Source: Rhodobiaceae bacterium UBA7378
GTDB lineage: Bacteria > Pseudomonadota > Alphaproteobacteria > RS24
DNA length: 25,597 bases
NCBI GenBank assembly: GCA_002469805.1
Contig: DKNW01000021.1
Coordinates: 6,325 to 31,921, forward strand
Direction: 5' to 3'
Shown here: positions 23,428 to 25,597 of the stretch, in pieces
Layout of the letters: the number at the start of each line of letters is the position of its first letter
Numbering within the stretch: position 1 is the stretch's first letter
Made by a program: the position numbers and the translations under genes
Notes under the pieces: generated by a model
Databases searched by the model: none
What the model was told of the DNA's origin: nothing
The model's input: the letters and a program-made list of their open reading frames with translations, nothing else

Positions 23428-25122
23428 TCATGCATCTGCCGTTCTTAATCGGCTGATGGCATCTTCGCGTAACTGACGTTTCAGAATTTTGCCGGATGCC
23501 GTGCGCGGCAAGGGGGCGGTTTCAAAATACACGTATCGGGGAATTTCGAAGCGGGCCAGCTTGCTGGCCAGAAATTCATCGAGCGCTGTCAGGTCTATAG
23601 CTACCGGCCCATGAATGGTTGCGCCAATTTCTTCGCCTAGCCGTTCATCCGGCACGCCGTATACGCTCGCCTCGTTTATACCGGGAAATTCCAGCAACGC
23701 AGCTTCGACGCTGCCACAACCGATATTCTCGCCACCGCGAATGACAAGGTCTTTGATCCGGTCGACGATATAGACAAAGCCTTCGGCGTCGAAATAAGCG
23801 ACATCGCCAGTGCGCAGCCATGGTCCGTCAAAAGTTTCGGCATTGGCGTCGGGCCGGTTCCAGTACCCGCGTATCACTGACGCGCCGCGTACTTGTAATT
23901 CGCCGCGTTCGCCGGTAGCACAGGGCTGGCCCTGTTCGTCGACGACGCGCATGTCGAGCACCCCCGAACATCGCCCCGAACTTTCCGGGCGCTCCAGATA
24001 ATCATCGCCGGCAATATTCGTGCCGATGGCATTGGTTTCCGTCATGCCCCAACCCGTATTGGGGCGGGTCGATAAATTGGCCTTGATGCGCCGCACCTGC
24101 TCGGGGGCGCGGGCGGCTCCTCCGCCTCCGACGAGGGTGAGGGAGCTTAAATCGCGACCGCTTTCGCGTGCATGGCTTGCTAGGTCCCCGGTCATTGCGG
24201 CGGGTGCAACAAATTGGGTCACCCGTTCCGCTTCTATGAGGCGGGCGGCTTCTGCGACATCCCATTTATACATGGAGATGACGCGGCGCTGAGCGCGAAA
24301 GGATGCGAGGAACACAGCATGCGACCCGGCGACATGGAATAATGGAACGCCAAGCAGAACGACGGGTTGCTGGTTTTCGTCTGGCGTGTCGAACAAGCCG
24401 CTGCCAATGGCGGCGAAAGTATCTAACTCCCAGGAAAGAAGTGCGCTGATGACATTGCGGTGGCTTGACACGGCGCCCTTTGGGTTGCCGGTAGAGCCGG
24501 AGGTATAAAGCATGGTTGCTTCGTCATTCGGACCAAAATCAACATCAGGCATGGTCGTTTCAGATGCTGCCAGCACATCTTCCCAGGATTTGGTGCGCCC
24601 GGCCAGCGCGGGAGCGAGATCGGGTGCACACCGCACGGCGACAATTTGCATGTCTGCTGGCAGGTTTTCGCAGCCCGCCGTGCGCTTCAGGCGCTCATCA
24701 TCAGCTATCAAGACGCGCGGCGTTGAATCATTAAGCGCAAAGGCAATCTCGTCAGACTGCCACAACGCGTTCAGCGCACATGCAATGCCACCGACGGATG
24801 TGACCGCCATGAACGCGATAATCCATTCTGGGTAATTGCGCATCGATATCGCAACACGGTCTCCTTTGCTAACGCCATATTGGTTAACAAGAGCATGACC
24901 CAGACGGCTGGCTTCGTCCCAGCTCTGCTGAAAGGTGAGGCGTTCGTCCTCGAAGATGAAAAATTCGGCATCGCTGACGGTTTCGGCATACAGATCCCGC
25001 AAAGTTTCCGGCGCGTTTTTGAAAGCGCGGCAGCTATGCCCGAACATCTCGACTTCGACCATTTCATAAGGGCCGCCCGGACTAGTTAAAATATCAAACT
25101 GTGCTTGGATGTTTGAAGCCAT
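23428..25122 (-). CDS. ATP-dependent acyl-CoA synthetase (AMP-forming ligase)
   Basis: The protein has 564 residues and belongs to the ANL (adenylate-forming) superfamily. It would activate a carboxylic acid with ATP and join it to CoA. The phosphate-binding loop YTSGSTGNPKG is at 206-216. The A5 motif is GWGMTETNA. The hinge region has WLRTGDVAYFDAEGF and VDRIKDLVIRGGENI, and the C-terminal catalytic lysine is K545 in PRTASGKILK. After GGENI the usual aromatic/proline (Y-P) is replaced by GCGSVEAAL. The likely substrate class, medium/long-chain fatty or aryl acids, cannot be fixed. AGGAGG lies 8 bases before the ATG. It is convergent with the coiled-coil gene. Confidence 0.94.
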   Translation of the reverse strand: MASNIQAQFDILTSPGGPYEMVEVEMFGHSCRAFKNAPETLRDLYAETVSDAEFFIFEDERLTFQQSWDEASRLGHALVNQYGVSKGDRVAISMRNYPEWIIAFMAVTSVGGIACALNALWQSDEIAFALNDSTPRVLIADDERLKRTAGCENLPADMQIVAVRCAPDLAPALAGRTKSWEDVLAASETTMPDVDFGPNDEATMLYTSGSTGNPKGAVSSHRNVISALLSWELDTFAAIGSGLFDTPDENQQPVVLLGVPLFHVAGSHAVFLASFRAQRRVISMYKWDVAEAARLIEAERVTQFVAPAAMTGDLASHARESGRDLSSLTLVGGGGAARAPEQVRRIKANLSTRPNTGWGMTETNAIGTNIAGDDYLERPESSGRCSGVLDMRVVDEQGQPCATGERGELQVRGASVIRGYWNRPDANAETFDGPWLRTGDVAYFDAEGFVYIVDRIKDLVIRGGENIGCGSVEAALLEFPGINEASVYGVPDERLGEEIGATIHGPVAIDLTALDEFLASKLARFEIPRYVYFETAPLPRTASGKILKRQLREDAISRLRTADA

Positions 25123-25160
25123 GCTGTCCCCCTCCTGACGCGCGCGCTAAACCAGCATGA

Positions 25161-25190
25161 AGCCTAGCACCTACCCGCGCGCGCGAACAA
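25161..25190 (-). promoter_or_regulatory. candidate promoter for the acyl-CoA synthetase gene
   Basis: On the minus strand TTGTTC (25185-25190) and TAGGCT (25161-25166) are separated by an 18-base GC-rich spacer, about 40 bp upstream of the start codon. The untranslated leader and spacer contain two alternating-CG tracts (about 25139-25147 and 25176-25185) that are self-complementary and could pair. Confidence 0.35.
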
Positions 25191-25262
25191 GCGAAAGCCA
25201 TGGGCGATTTGACGGCTGGCTATTATTGAGAATGATTGCTTTTGCGGATAGCCCAGCGAGGC

Positions 25263-25597
25263 TTAGAAAAACAGGGCACCTGCTAGCAGGCCGATAATCA
25301 GCACCATGACGCCGAAAATGATAAGCGGTGTGTTTTGGCGTTGGACGCTTGCCGGTTTGTCAAAATCGGGAACCCCTGCGCCAATTTCGGGCAAGGCGGG
25401 CAGGTGCTGCTCTATAGAGGTGAGGTCAATAAACTCTTCGGCGCGCGCTTTGCTGGAAAGTCTGCTGGCTAGCTCCGACGCGTCATTTATATCGTTGGAT
25501 GTATTGTCAGATGGTGTGGCTGTGCTGGAGTCGGTAGCTATTTGATCAACCTCATTGGAATTTGCCGCATCCGGTGCCGGTGCATCAGCAACAGGGT
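25263..25597 (-). CDS. partial protein with C-terminal membrane anchor (N-terminus beyond the window)
   Basis: An open frame on the minus strand runs from the window edge to a TAA at 25263-25265, giving at least 110 residues with no internal stop. The visible part is rich in Ala, Asp, Ser, Thr and Pro (DAPAPDAANSNEVDQ region). A segment ESxx-like charged stretch (SSKARAEEFIDLTSIEQHL) follows. It ends in a single hydrophobic helix TPLIIFGVMVLIIGLLAGAL and FF at the very C-terminus, like a tail anchor. The gene is 5'-truncated by the window, and no family is recognised. The frame on the opposite strand (25306-25545) lacks such features. Composition and the terminal helix support a real gene, with moderate confidence. 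Confidence 0.6.
   Translation of the reverse strand, partial: PVADAPAPDAANSNEVDQIATDSSTATPSDNTSNDINDASELASRLSSKARAEEFIDLTSIEQHLPALPEIGAGVPDFDKPASVQRQNTPLIIFGVMVLIIGLLAGALFF

Noticed and set aside
25225..25250. Fur-box-like sequence (TGAGAATGATTGC)
   Set aside because: Only one half-site resembles the consensus; the other has several mismatches, and the flanking genes are not iron related.
25306..25545. 79-codon + frame at the right edge
   Set aside because: The minus-strand frame over the same DNA stays open to the window edge and ends in a clear membrane helix, making it the better candidate.

Overview
The window reads as chromosomal DNA of an alphaproteobacterium, about 25.6 kb at moderate GC. 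The order rpmH-rnpA-yidC-engB-argB followed by dapD-dapE is typical of that class. A marine SAR116-like or related lineage is possible, but I infer this from gene content and cannot prove it. Nearly all of the window is protein coding. I see no insertion sequence, CRISPR array, prophage or rRNA.

Left region (1-8770). truA on the + strand meets a nine-gene minus-strand run at overlapping 3' ends. In transcription order the run is rpmH, rnpA, yidC, engB, argB, a secreted DUF1036/peptidoglycan-binding-like protein, a HAD pyrimidine 5'-nucleotidase, dapD and dapE. It joins ribosome and RNase P biogenesis, membrane protein insertion, ribosome assembly, arginine synthesis and the succinylase branch of lysine/diaminopimelate synthesis. 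A sigma70-like promoter lies just upstream of rpmH.

Middle region (8771-13832). Four + strand genes follow: a VTT/TVP38 (DedA-like) membrane protein, a mercuric-reductase-like flavoprotein that lacks the C-terminal cysteine pair of true MerA, a sensor histidine kinase with no partner regulator in view, and a P1-family (DmpA-like) self-processing peptidase. A tRNA-Arg(ACG) ends the region.

Right-centre region (13833-19253). A 357-bp non-coding stretch carries three copies of a 13-bp element spaced exactly 21 bp apart, plus a perfect 7-bp inverted repeat sharing the same TGCGTTA core. It leads into a tightly packed six-gene operon: DUF3450 protein, TtpC-like large ExbB, small ExbB, ExbD, short TonB and a TPR protein. 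This is the architecture of the Vibrio/Shewanella TonB2-TtpC energy-transduction system. It would use the proton motive force to drive uptake through TonB-dependent outer-membrane receptors, none of which is encoded here.

Right region (19373-25597). A glutathione-S-transferase-like gene and a short-chain dehydrogenase form a pair. Next comes a 778-residue membrane protein with a very long, probably periplasmic coiled coil and a lysine/arginine-rich tail, which I cannot assign to a family. A convergent acyl-CoA synthetase follows. The last gene runs off the window and encodes a protein with a C-terminal membrane anchor.

The items most worth a second look are the iterated repeat/palindrome array before the TonB operon and the 778-residue coiled-coil membrane protein.
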